A stretch of DNA of 64,000 bases from Tsuneonella mangrovi (lineage in GTDB: Bacteria > Pseudomonadota > Alphaproteobacteria > Sphingomonadales > Sphingomonadaceae). Both the position numbers and the translations under genes were made by a program. The notes under the pieces were generated by a model that made no database searches, was not told the DNA's origin, and saw nothing but the letters and a program-made list of their open reading frames with translations. Positions 1 to 8,068 of this stretch are shown here, one piece after another; positions within the stretch are counted from its first letter, which is position 1, and each line of letters starts with the position of its first letter. The stretch is from assembly GCF_002269345.1 (NCBI RefSeq), contig NZ_CP022889.1:1984001-2048000 (forward strand), given 5' to 3'.

Positions 1-377
1 GGCTGTTCACCATCGACCACGATCTCATGCCCGAGCCATTCAATGAGTTCCTTACTCGAAGAGAAAAGGGCTTGAAGCGCGAGCCGAGCGATTGGGGGAA
101 GGACCCGGGTCTGAAATCTCGCCGGGGCCACACGTCACAATGGCAGGGGCTTCGGGCGGCTGCCTTCATCCTACTTGATTGGCACGAAACGAAGATGGGT
201 AAGACTGCCACGATAAAATGGCTGGCAGACGAGCTCGCCCTTATCGAACCGAATGTCAGCAATGCCCCAGCCAGTGGTCAGAGCATCGGCAAGGACCTAG
301 CCGCCAAGTTTCGCCATTGGTGGCTGGACGAAAAGGAACCTCGTACCGAATTGGGTAAATCCCCTCGCCCCTCATAA
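1..377 (+). CDS. Hypothetical protein, 5' end off window
   Basis: The reading frame is already open at the left edge, so only about the last 125 residues are visible. A start at the ATG at 27 is possible, but the frame continues upstream of it. The visible part is basic and tryptophan-containing, with no domain I recognise and no tyrosine-recombinase signature (no R...HxxR...Y), so it is not obviously the integrase of the element. It runs in the same direction as the AlpA gene 53 bp downstream and probably belongs to the early genes of the same element. Function unknown. Confidence 0.5.
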   Translation, partial: LFTIDHDLMPEPFNEFLTRREKGLKREPSDWGKDPGLKSRRGHTSQWQGLRAAAFILLDWHETKMGKTATIKWLADELALIEPNVSNAPASGQSIGKDLAAKFRHWWLDEKEPRTELGKSPRPS

Positions 378-430
378 TCGGCGAATACCCTCCCGAACCG
401 CAGCGAACCGCCGGAGATAAGGAGGACCAC

Positions 431-700
431 ATGGCCGACCAGGCACCCACCGAAGTACGCGCCGATGATGCGCCGGAGCAGGACGAGGAGGAGCAGCGCT
501 CGTCCATCTATATGCTCTGGCCCGAGGTGATGTGCGAGAGCACGCTCAGCAAGACCGTGATCCAGCGCTTGATGAAGCGCGGCAAGTTCCCCTTCCCCGT
601 CCAGCTATCGCCAAATCGCGTCGCTTGGGTCCGCAGCGAGATCGAGGAGTGGGTCGAGGCGAAGAAGCGCGAACGCGTCTTCGAGGTTGAGGCCGCCTGA
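431..700 (+). CDS. AlpA-family transcriptional regulator / excisionase-like protein
   Basis: An 89-residue protein of the AlpA/excisionase winged-helix class. Residues about 28-80 carry the family pattern: a VM...STLSKTVIQRLMKRGKFP recognition helix, then PVQLSPNRVAWVRSEIEEWV, ending in a charged tail. Family members bind DNA and control integrase expression or excision of P4-like and PICI-like elements. The first 25 residues are acidic and probably disordered. The start is fixed by a strong AAGGAGG Shine-Dalgarno 5 bp before the ATG. It stands directly before the primase gene, the usual order in phage satellites. The class is clear; whether it activates the primase operon or acts in excision is inferred. 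Confidence 0.9.
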   Translation: MADQAPTEVRADDAPEQDEEEQRSSIYMLWPEVMCESTLSKTVIQRLMKRGKFPFPVQLSPNRVAWVRSEIEEWVEAKKRERVFEVEAA

Positions 701-776
701 GTGACGGGCCGCCCGGCCTGAAGCCGCAAGTCGGACGGCCCTAACCATCACCTTGGCTTGGAAAGGGAGACTTTCC

Positions 777-3227
777 GTGAATGAGTATAGTGTCCCCGAC
801 TCCGGGGACGAAGGCCTAAGCGTTGAAAACGAGTTTCTCGAAGCGAAGCTCGGGGAAGCCATCGACCACCTCAAGTGGCTCCGGCCGGACGGCCCGTGGA
901 CCCTGACGGCCATCTTCCCGGACGGCGGCCCCACCAAGACAGAGACCTTCGGCCCCGAGACCGAGGAGCAGTGCCTGCGCTGGCTCGAGGACCGGACCTC
1001 TGAGGGCATGAACCTATATTTCATGGTCAATCCGGCGCGTAGCAAGCTGCGCTCCAAGGCCAAGAAGGAGGACGTGGAGGACCTCGCTTGGCTCCATGTG
1101 GATTTGGACCCGAGGAAGAAGCCAGACAGTGACAGGTCTGAGCCTGTTGAGTGGTTCAAGAAGGAACGCGAGCGTGTGCTCGGGGCTTTGCGCGACTTCA
1201 CCCCGCCTCCTTCGCTCATCATCGACAGCGGGGGCGGCCTTCAGGGCTTCTGGAGGCTCGAGGAGCCGCTGTACATCGGCGGCAACAAGAGCGCGGCCGA
1301 GGAGGCGGAGGCCTACAACCAGCAGCTTGAAATCATGCTCGGTGGCGACGCTTGTCACAATTGCGATCGCATCATGCGGCTTCCCGGGACGATCAACCGG
1401 CCCAACAAGAAGAAGAGAGCTACTGGCCGCGTCCCCCGGGTGGCAGCGGTTCTCGAGCGCCATGATGACGAAGAACACATCTATGGTTTGGGCATCTTCA
1501 CTCCAGCCCCTCGGGTCCAGAGCGATGACGGCGGCTTGGTGGCTCCGACCGTGAAGATCAGTGGCAATCTTCCGCGCCTGAAGGACCTCGATGAGCTGCC
1601 GGAAGCGGTAACGCCGCGCACCAAGATGCTCATCGTGCAAGGCGATGATCCAGACGACCAGTTGCGCTACGATTCGCGGTCTGAAGTCACGTTTGCGGTA
1701 TGCTGCGAGCTCGTCAGGGCCGGATGCGATGATGATATGATTGCGGCTGTAATAACTGATCCCGACTTTGGCATCGCAGCCCATACTCTCGCCCAGAAGC
1801 GGTACATGGAATATGCCGCTCGGCAAATTCGGCGCGCACGCGAGGAGGTCGAAGAACCGATGCTCCGTAAGCTGAATGAGCGCCACGCGGTGATCAGCGA
1901 CATCGGCGGCAAGTGCCGCGTGGTTGGCGAAGTATTAGATCGCAATCTTGCCAGACCGCGCACACGCATCTCGAAGCAGAGCTTTGAGGACTTCCGCAAC
2001 CGTTACATGAACATCAAGGTCCAGACCGGGGTAAACAAGGACAATAGTCCGAGTTACACACCGGCCGGAAAGTGGTGGCTCGAGCATCCGATGCGTCGCC
2101 AGTATGAGACCATTGTTTTCGCTCCCGGCAGAGAAGTCCCTGAGGCCTACAACTTGTGGCAGGGCTTCGCGTGTGAGGCCTTGCCAGGTGATGCACACGA
2201 GCCCTTTCTCAAGCACCTGAGAGACAACGTCTGTAAGGGTGACGACGACCATTTCCAGTATCTCATTCGATGGATGGCGCGCGCAGTTCAAAACCCGGGC
2301 GAGCAGGGCCATGTCGCTGTTGTGCTTCGCGGCGGGCGCGGCACGGGCAAGGGCTCAGTGGCGCAGATATTCGGTTCGCTGTGGGGTCGGCATTTTCTGC
2401 ACATCAGCAGCGCGAAGCATCTGGTGGGCCAATTCAACGCACACCTGCGCGATTGTGTTGTCCTATTCGCTGACGAGGCTTTCTATGCAGGCGACAAACA
2501 GCACGAAAGCACCCTGAAAACGCTCGTGACAGAGGATACGCTCATCGTCGAGGGGAAGGGCATAGATGCTGAGGTTGCGCCGAATTACGTGCACCTCTTT
2601 ATGGCATCGAACGATGACTGGGTAGTGCCTGCCGGGGCAGACGAAAGGCGCTACTTCATTCTCGACGTTGGCGACGGGAAGAAGCAGGACAAGGCCTACT
2701 TCCGCGCGCTGCATCAAGCGATGAATCAGGGTGGCCAGGAAGCGCTGCTCCATTACCTGATGACGATGGACCTGTCCGAATATGAGGTCCGGGAGATACC
2801 GCAAACCGACGCCCTGCGTGACCAGAAAGAACAAAGTCTGAAGCCGCAGGAAGAATGGTGGCTCGATGTTTTGAGAAGCGGGGTCATTCCGGGAAAAGTC
2901 GAACTGGAGAAGGTGAAGATCGACGGAAGCGATGAAGCACCTGAAAAGCATGGTAGGTTTCGCCGCTCTCTCGGTACATATGAACGGCCCGGCTTGTTCG
3001 ATCTGATGCGGCTGGGGGCACCCGCTTTGAAGGCATCTGATCCATCGCTAGGTCGCTTCCTCCGCAAGCAGGGCTTTCAACCGGGCCTGATTCAGTCGGG
3101 TGGCACGACCGCGCGAGGGTGGCTATTTCCAGCAAATCTATCTGAGGCACGAGCAGCTTGGATCCAGCGGTATGGCGGGGACTGGGGTTTCGATGACCGC
3201 TCGGAATGGGTCAAATCGGACCATTAG
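777..3227 (+). CDS. Primase-helicase (AEP primase + DUF5906-type ATPase), satellite replication protein
   Basis: About 816 residues. The N-terminal third looks like an archaeo-eukaryotic-type primase: an HVDLD acid motif near residues 107-111, the SGGGLQGFW stretch near 151-159, and CDRIMRLPGTINRP near 196-209. The C-terminal half is a D5/DUF5906-like SF3 ATPase, with Walker A GGRGTGKGS near 519-527, Walker B VVLFADEAF near 561-569 and a later MASNDDW...ERRYFILDV segment. Such fusions prime and unwind DNA of satellites and phages. I chose GTG 777 because AAAGGGAGA lies 5 bp upstream; an in-frame TTG at 753 would add eight residues. It follows alpA, and the repeat array starts 15 bp after its stop, which suggests it acts at an adjacent origin. 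Confidence 0.88.
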   Translation: MNEYSVPDSGDEGLSVENEFLEAKLGEAIDHLKWLRPDGPWTLTAIFPDGGPTKTETFGPETEEQCLRWLEDRTSEGMNLYFMVNPARSKLRSKAKKEDVEDLAWLHVDLDPRKKPDSDRSEPVEWFKKERERVLGALRDFTPPPSLIIDSGGGLQGFWRLEEPLYIGGNKSAAEEAEAYNQQLEIMLGGDACHNCDRIMRLPGTINRPNKKKRATGRVPRVAAVLERHDDEEHIYGLGIFTPAPRVQSDDGGLVAPTVKISGNLPRLKDLDELPEAVTPRTKMLIVQGDDPDDQLRYDSRSEVTFAVCCELVRAGCDDDMIAAVITDPDFGIAAHTLAQKRYMEYAARQIRRAREEVEEPMLRKLNERHAVISDIGGKCRVVGEVLDRNLARPRTRISKQSFEDFRNRYMNIKVQTGVNKDNSPSYTPAGKWWLEHPMRRQYETIVFAPGREVPEAYNLWQGFACEALPGDAHEPFLKHLRDNVCKGDDDHFQYLIRWMARAVQNPGEQGHVAVVLRGGRGTGKGSVAQIFGSLWGRHFLHISSAKHLVGQFNAHLRDCVVLFADEAFYAGDKQHESTLKTLVTEDTLIVEGKGIDAEVAPNYVHLFMASNDDWVVPAGADERRYFILDVGDGKKQDKAYFRALHQAMNQGGQEALLHYLMTMDLSEYEVREIPQTDALRDQKEQSLKPQEEWWLDVLRSGVIPGKVELEKVKIDGSDEAPEKHGRFRRSLGTYERPGLFDLMRLGAPALKASDPSLGRFLRKQGFQPGLIQSGGTTARGWLFPANLSEARAAWIQRYGGDWGFDDRSEWVKSDH

Positions 3228-3242
3228 TCGCTTCGGATCGGA

Positions 3243-3487
3243 CAGTCGGATTTCAGATTGTATCCGACTGTGTGGAAATCTTCTCGATTCATGGCCTTAG
3301 GAGCATCGCAGTCGGATCGTCGCGATAGTCGGACACTTCTGGTTCGGAGATGCGCGAAGGCCAAAAGGGACCACCGTGCACTTAGCGGGACTTGGTCGAA
3401 AATTTCCGACTAATCCGATTATCCGACTGGATCGAAGAAAAGAACAATAGAGAGAGGCGGTTAGCGCAGTCGGATTACCAGTCGGAT
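3243..3487 (+). repeat. Iteron-like array of CAGTCGGAT, candidate replication origin
   Basis: Six perfect copies of the 9-mer CAGTCGGAT lie in 245 bp. Four are on the + strand (3243-3251, 3309-3317, 3467-3475, 3479-3487) and two are inverted (3262-3270, 3421-3429). Degenerate copies occur near 3327 (AGTCGGA), 3404 (TTCCGACT) and 3413 (ATCCGATT). Spacing is irregular: the last two copies are 12 bp apart, the first inverted pair 19 bp. The array starts just after the primase-helicase stop codon, where iterons of PICI/SaPI-type elements lie. It covers two AT-richer stretches (around 3276 and 3400). Role as origin is inferred. Confidence 0.75.
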
Positions 3488-3734
3488 AGTCGCTTGCCGA
3501 GGCTAGTTTGTGGCTTCTACCTGTTTGGGCTTCCGCCGCCTGCCGTTGCCGCCGTTCGGCCTACGCGCGCGGGCGCGAGATCGCTAATGCCGGAGCCGGG
3601 GCCTAACCTAGGGGAGGTCCGGGTCGAGCTTGCCGCTTCCCATACCCCGCTGGGCTTTGTCTTACCCACCGCCTCAGCGGGGATACCGCTAGGGCTACCC
3701 TCGCTTGCAGCGGAGCAACCTTGAACTTCGCTAG
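3488..3734. other. Non-coding stretch after the iterons
   Basis: No supported gene. It is more GC-rich than the repeat array and holds an inverted repeat of CCCCGCTG (3645-3652) with CAGCGGGG (3675-3682), which could fold into a hairpin with a 22-base loop. It separates the rightward primase transcript from the leftward HEPN-motif gene, so termination or origin structure are both possible. Confidence 0.35.
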
Positions 3735-4244
3735 TTACTCCGCCCGAGGCGGCATCAACCCGGCCTCGCGCATCATCTCATGCAACTCCTCTATGCGGGC
3801 GTTTGAGATGTCGTCCGCTGACCTAATAACATTCAATTTTGTCTCGAGATTTTCTATTACCCGGTCGCGGCCTTCTGGCGTCTGAAGGTCATCCATCACC
3901 TCAGCAAAGAAGCCGTGAATTAGCCGGTTCCTCGCTTCCAGCGCCTCGCCGAGCGTCTCAGCAATCTCATCGGCCATGCCCGGCACAAGAGCCTTCAATT
4001 CGCCGATAATCTGGCCGAGCGTTCTTCGGTCAAGCTTGTCCATGAATTCCTGAGCGAGCCTGCGATGCTCTTCCTCGTCTTCATCAAACCGCCCGTTCGT
4101 GATGGTCTTCATGGTGATAACTAATGTGCCGACTGTTAGCTCGAACATCTGCGCCTTGAAGGCGACCCTTCCAAAAAGATCGAATACGTCTTCTTCAGTC
4201 GCCAAAGCATTGCTTCCGTCTAAAACTAGCGGGGACACTAGCAC
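3735..4244 (-). CDS. Small protein with HEPN RNxxxH motif
   Basis: A 169-residue, mostly helical, acidic protein. The segment EARNRLIHGFF at about 103-113 contains R105-N-R-L-I-H110, the RNxxxH form of the HEPN ribonuclease signature, and the flanking sequence predicts amphipathic helices. HEPN proteins are common toxins or effectors in defence modules, but the motif alone does not prove nuclease activity, and similar ARNRLIHGFF segments occur in uncharacterised families. No nucleotidyltransferase antitoxin is adjacent. It is convergent with the primase transcript and starts upstream of a rightward hypothetical gene. Start at the ATG at 4244, preceded by AAAGGAGAA on the minus strand. Confidence 0.65.
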   Translation of the reverse strand: MLVSPLVLDGSNALATEEDVFDLFGRVAFKAQMFELTVGTLVITMKTITNGRFDEDEEEHRRLAQEFMDKLDRRTLGQIIGELKALVPGMADEIAETLGEALEARNRLIHGFFAEVMDDLQTPEGRDRVIENLETKLNVIRSADDISNARIEELHEMMREAGLMPPRAE

Positions 4245-4335
4245 CGCACATTCTCCTTTCGTACCGAATTAGCGAAATCGCCACGGCCGCCCGGCTGTGG
4301 CTTCCTCCGTCTGTGATGAACAGAAGGAGGATCAC

Positions 4336-4758
4336 ATGAATAACGACCAGCAGATGGCCGCCCGGCTAGGCCGCTTCGAGGATTGGACTGAGGGCGAGAT
4401 CGCTTACATGATCAGAGAGCTCGGCAGCGGGATGTGCCGGGACAAGACAGAGCGCTTCGAGGGCTATTGGGGAGCGTTCACCGCGCTCAAGGTCGCCAAT
4501 GTGTTCACCTCTCACGGCGACACACCGATGGCAAATGAGTTGGCGGTTGCATGGATAGGTGCGCTCGCCGCCTACGCGCTTAATTCGACCTATTGGGGAA
4601 ATGAGGTGGCGCCTGCGGGCCCGGCAGACTGCGAAGCGGAGTACAAGACCATCGTCTGCGCTCTGACGATGATCGAGCACGCTGCTCGTCCCATTCAGTA
4701 CGCTCATGGCCTCCACGACCTGCACCTCAGCGTGAGGGGGGCTCTTGAACTCCCTTAG
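4336..4758 (+). CDS. Hypothetical element-encoded protein
   Basis: 140 residues from the ATG preceded by AGAAGGAGG at 4322-4330. The frame extends 13 codons further upstream, but the Shine-Dalgarno argues for this start. The protein is acidic, with repeated Trp residues and two moderately hydrophobic helices (around 58-85). I recognise no catalytic motif or domain. It sits between the HEPN-motif gene (divergent) and the nuclease-like gene (convergent), so it is probably transcribed alone. Likely accessory cargo; function unknown. Confidence 0.65.
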   Translation: MNNDQQMAARLGRFEDWTEGEIAYMIRELGSGMCRDKTERFEGYWGAFTALKVANVFTSHGDTPMANELAVAWIGALAAYALNSTYWGNEVAPAGPADCEAEYKTIVCALTMIEHAARPIQYAHGLHDLHLSVRGALELP

Positions 4759-4816
4759 GTCATTGTAGCTGGGGTCAGCTTCCACTCTTCGCTGGCTCCA
4801 GCTGCCGTGGCCGAGG

Positions 4817-5233
4817 TCAAGGCTCTCCGCTCGGGTTTCCGAGCCTCTGCCAGGCCTCTTCGTACTCGGGAATCGCGTAGTGTTTCGGCTCCAGCCAATG
4901 AGACACTACTCCGGTTGCGTTGACAGTTCGGGTAGCAAGCCGCCGAACCTCCTCCATTGTGAGGATGTAGCAAATGGGCGTATCAGAGTTGGCCCGTAGG
5001 GTTATCACCCACCATGGGGACCGGAGGTTGTCGAGCGAACTTCCAAGTGGAACAGCTGAGCGCTTCGACAGGGCCTTCGACTGTATGGGCAGGACAGTGG
5101 CCTCGTCATCGCTGGCCGCATAAAGGTCTGCGCCTCGGGCGTTTCTCACTGTTGGCATAACATGCCATCCACGCCGGGCGAGTTCCCGGGCAACGTGGTA
5201 CAGCCCCGAGTTGCCAGTCAATTGATGGCGCAC
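4817..5233 (-). CDS. PD-(D/E)XK-like small protein next to type III R-M
   Basis: 138 residues starting with GTG at 5233. The N-terminus reads like a small restriction-endonuclease-fold protein: GNSGLYHVARELARRGW (helix, residues 7-23), then GAD (about 34-36) and, after a turn, PIQSK (about 49-53), a possible D...QxK variant of the PD-(D/E)XK core. The rest has no clear features. It lies 43 bp downstream of res on the same strand and is probably co-transcribed with mod-res. It could be a nuclease, a nuclease-fold regulator or an unrelated accessory protein. The fold assignment is inference from a weak motif. Confidence 0.5.
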   Translation of the reverse strand: MRHQLTGNSGLYHVARELARRGWHVMPTVRNARGADLYAASDDEATVLPIQSKALSKRSAVPLGSSLDNLRSPWWVITLRANSDTPICYILTMEEVRRLATRTVNATGVVSHWLEPKHYAIPEYEEAWQRLGNPSGEP

Positions 5234-5275
5234 ACCCCCCCCTTTTTAAGCCTGAGAAATCGTCAACGGGGTCAA

Positions 5276-8068
5276 TCAGTCACTCGATGCCTCTTCGGAT
5301 TCTTCGATCCGAAGGCCTGCCTCTGCCGTAGTGAAGTAATAGTCTACCTTGCCGATTGGAGCAGCGTCAAAATGTCGTCTAGCGAACCTGATCCGCATAG
5401 CTTCATCCCACTCCAAATCATCAAGCTTGGTGGTACTCTTGGTTTCGCGGACCAAATACAATCGCTCTTGTCCGTCATCATCATAGACAATTGCCCAATC
5501 GGGGGAGTACTCGCCGACCGGAGTTCGAACCTTGAACCGCCGCGGCAATTTGGTGAACATCTTCACATGGTCGGAGTTGTTTTCGAGCTTCTTGGCAAAG
5601 TCTCTCTCGACATGGCTGTCGTAGATGACGTGATCAAAAAGGTTTGAACCACCAGCTGGCGCCTCAACCACCCCTTGAGAAGGATCGATGCCTGCTCGGG
5701 CTGGCTGAGGGTGTAATTCCTCAGAGCTCAAAAACACCACCTCAGCGTCCCACCAATCTTTCTCATCATCGGGCTCGTATTCAACATGCTTCACCATTTC
5801 TTCTATGGTCACCGTCCGTATCGCGTTTGCCACGATACGAGCCCACCCCTCCGGGTCATCCAACGCTCGATCTTGCAACTTTGTGGGTACCGCTTCGACA
5901 ATAGCGGCGATTGTCGGACGGGTCAGAAAGAGCGGAAATTTCGCTGATAGAAGTTGATCCTCTATCAAGCGCACAATGTTCGGCAGTCGAGTTCCATCGA
6001 TGACGATGGCAGTGCCAGCGCTTTCCGCAACCTCGGTGTCCGAGGTGATCACCTTGCCTTCGTCGTCATAGATGAGTTCGCCGGAGTGGATTATGTTCGA
6101 CCGCTTGGCGAGAAACTTGATGTCGTCGAGTGCTTCAGCCTCACTGACCGCCGCTGGCAAAATGGAAGCATCGATACTCACCCGATATCTCGCTCTGAAG
6201 CGTATTCGCTTCCACAGCTCTTTGAACTCTGGGCTTAGGAACACCTCCTCACGCCGCTTCACCACAACGGTATTGTCTGCGTTATCAGGCTCTGGGCCGT
6301 CGCTAGAGCCCGATCCAGCGTATTCCTTATTCAACCCCTCGCGGAATTCGCTAAAAGTCTCGTCAACCACAAGTGTCAGGCGACAGATGGAAGGATCGGT
6401 CACACGCTGACCGGTTTCATCAACGGGCAGGCGCAGGCCTCGCCCAATTTGCTGGCGCCTCTCCACCTCAGATCCACTATGTCGCAAGAAACAAACTTGG
6501 AAGACGTTTGGGTTGTCCCAACCCTCTTTGAGCGCTGAATGGGAGAAGATGAACGCGCGAGGATTTTCCTTTGTCAGGATCAGTTCTTTGTTTGCGATAA
6601 TCTCGTCGTAGGCACGTGCCTGTTGCTCTTGAGCATCTTTCGACGCCCCAACAGCATCCTTGAAAATGCCGGTTTTCGTTGAAGGGAAGTAATGAACCCT
6701 CAAAGTAGCCGGGTCGGGACACTCATCCGCGCTGAACCCTGCCCTTGCCCATTCTTCACGATACATTTTATCGAACATCCCCGGCAGGACGGGCTTCGGC
6801 GTATCATCGCTCGGCCAATAATCTGCAACTCGTTCAACGAAGAAGAGGCTCAGGACCTTAACATCGTAGCCAGCGTCATCGATCTGAGACTGCCGCTGAA
6901 TGTGCGCACGGATCGAGTGGCGAATTTGATCTTGCCAAACTGATCCTCGGTCAACCCCAGTTTCCTCGCCAACAGAAATCGAGGTGCCATTCTCAAAAAT
7001 GATACGGTCCGGATTCCTTTCGAAGCGGTCCACCACCATCCCGCGATACTGGCTCAACTCTCCCGAGACATCGAAAAGGTCGTCGCCATTTTGCAAGACC
7101 GCATCGACCCGCTCGATCCCTCTGGCGCTAGCCTCATCGATCATCACTTCGGCGAATAATCGCCTTGCCTTTGAGCGGATACGGTCAACTCGAAGATAGG
7201 CTTTGCCAGAAGCCCCGGCTGCGACGCCTTTCACTGAAACGCGCTTTACCAAACCGAGCTCGGTGGCAGCTTTTGGACCCAGCCGGTGAACTAGATTGAA
7301 CTTCTCGGCGTGGGTTGCGCTGTAGCGAAGCACGACCAGTGGATTGAGTGTAGCGATCGCCTTCTTCCGCAAGGGCGTTTTGAAATTTTGCGGCTCATCG
7401 ACAATCACAACCGGCCGAAGCTTAGAAATCGAAGCCATCCCATTCTCGGTGTCACCCCAGAGTTGCGGCTGCTCTGCCTCCTGATAGATGACCGCTGACT
7501 TCGGCTTATCGATAGATTGAACGCTCGCGACTAGGAACTGAACTGTGCTGCTTGGTTCTATAAAATCATCGACCGCAGGGCCCTCGCCAAGGACGCCCCA
7601 GCTGAATTGCAGAGATGGGAATTTCGCGCGGAAATGTTCTTCGGTTTGCTCGAAGGTCTTGATCACCCCCGCTCTAATGGCGACCGAATGGGCAAGGATC
7701 ACAAATTTCCGTAGGCCGTGGGATTGGGCGAGTTGCAGCGCAGTAGCAATATATACATAGGTTTTGCCCGTCCCGGTCTCCATTTCTACCGAGAAGTTGG
7801 GGAAGGACCGGGACTGCCCTTGCAAATCATCTTCGATCTCAAGCAGCTCTAGTTCGGTTTGCTTGTCGACTCCCTCTTCACGCCCTGTCACGATGGCAAG
7901 CCGAGCAGAGAGAGCATCATAGTCGAGCGCATATTTTTGATGACCGTCTGCGCCAGCAGCTTGACCGACTAAACCTCCCTGGGGAGGGGTTAAAGTACCC
8001 TCGAATAGGTCGGCAACGGCTGCGATTGCCGCAGCCTGATGAACTTGGTCCTCAAAGCGAAATTTCAC
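5276..8068 (-). CDS. res: Type III restriction endonuclease subunit Res
   Basis: 930 residues from GTG 8068; the longer frame upstream lies inside mod and is unlikely. It is a DEAD/SF2-type translocase plus nuclease. Walker A TGTGKT is at about 98-103, followed by VVIVDEPQNFK (motif II) and SATHAEKFN (motif III-like). Later come KEGWDNPNVFQ and QQIGRGLRLP (motifs V-VI). The C-terminal nuclease has SPDW at 855-858 and ETK at 875-877, a good PD-(D/E)XK core. With Mod it cuts DNA carrying two unmethylated inverted sites, using ATP. It overlaps mod by 17 bp, so translation is coupled. Base composition is visibly less GC-rich than in the core genes, as expected of acquired DNA. Confidence 0.95.
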   Translation of the reverse strand: MKFRFEDQVHQAAAIAAVADLFEGTLTPPQGGLVGQAAGADGHQKYALDYDALSARLAIVTGREEGVDKQTELELLEIEDDLQGQSRSFPNFSVEMETGTGKTYVYIATALQLAQSHGLRKFVILAHSVAIRAGVIKTFEQTEEHFRAKFPSLQFSWGVLGEGPAVDDFIEPSSTVQFLVASVQSIDKPKSAVIYQEAEQPQLWGDTENGMASISKLRPVVIVDEPQNFKTPLRKKAIATLNPLVVLRYSATHAEKFNLVHRLGPKAATELGLVKRVSVKGVAAGASGKAYLRVDRIRSKARRLFAEVMIDEASARGIERVDAVLQNGDDLFDVSGELSQYRGMVVDRFERNPDRIIFENGTSISVGEETGVDRGSVWQDQIRHSIRAHIQRQSQIDDAGYDVKVLSLFFVERVADYWPSDDTPKPVLPGMFDKMYREEWARAGFSADECPDPATLRVHYFPSTKTGIFKDAVGASKDAQEQQARAYDEIIANKELILTKENPRAFIFSHSALKEGWDNPNVFQVCFLRHSGSEVERRQQIGRGLRLPVDETGQRVTDPSICRLTLVVDETFSEFREGLNKEYAGSGSSDGPEPDNADNTVVVKRREEVFLSPEFKELWKRIRFRARYRVSIDASILPAAVSEAEALDDIKFLAKRSNIIHSGELIYDDEGKVITSDTEVAESAGTAIVIDGTRLPNIVRLIEDQLLSAKFPLFLTRPTIAAIVEAVPTKLQDRALDDPEGWARIVANAIRTVTIEEMVKHVEYEPDDEKDWWDAEVVFLSSEELHPQPARAGIDPSQGVVEAPAGGSNLFDHVIYDSHVERDFAKKLENNSDHVKMFTKLPRRFKVRTPVGEYSPDWAIVYDDDGQERLYLVRETKSTTKLDDLEWDEAMRIRFARRHFDAAPIGKVDYYFTTAEAGLRIEESEEASSD

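Noticed and set aside
3243-3487. CRISPR array
   Set aside because: The repeats are only 9 bp, are in both orientations and have irregular spacing; no cas gene is present.
3392-3724. 110-codon open frame across the iteron region
   Set aside because: It runs through the CAGTCGGAT repeats, has no ribosome site, and its composition is not protein-like.
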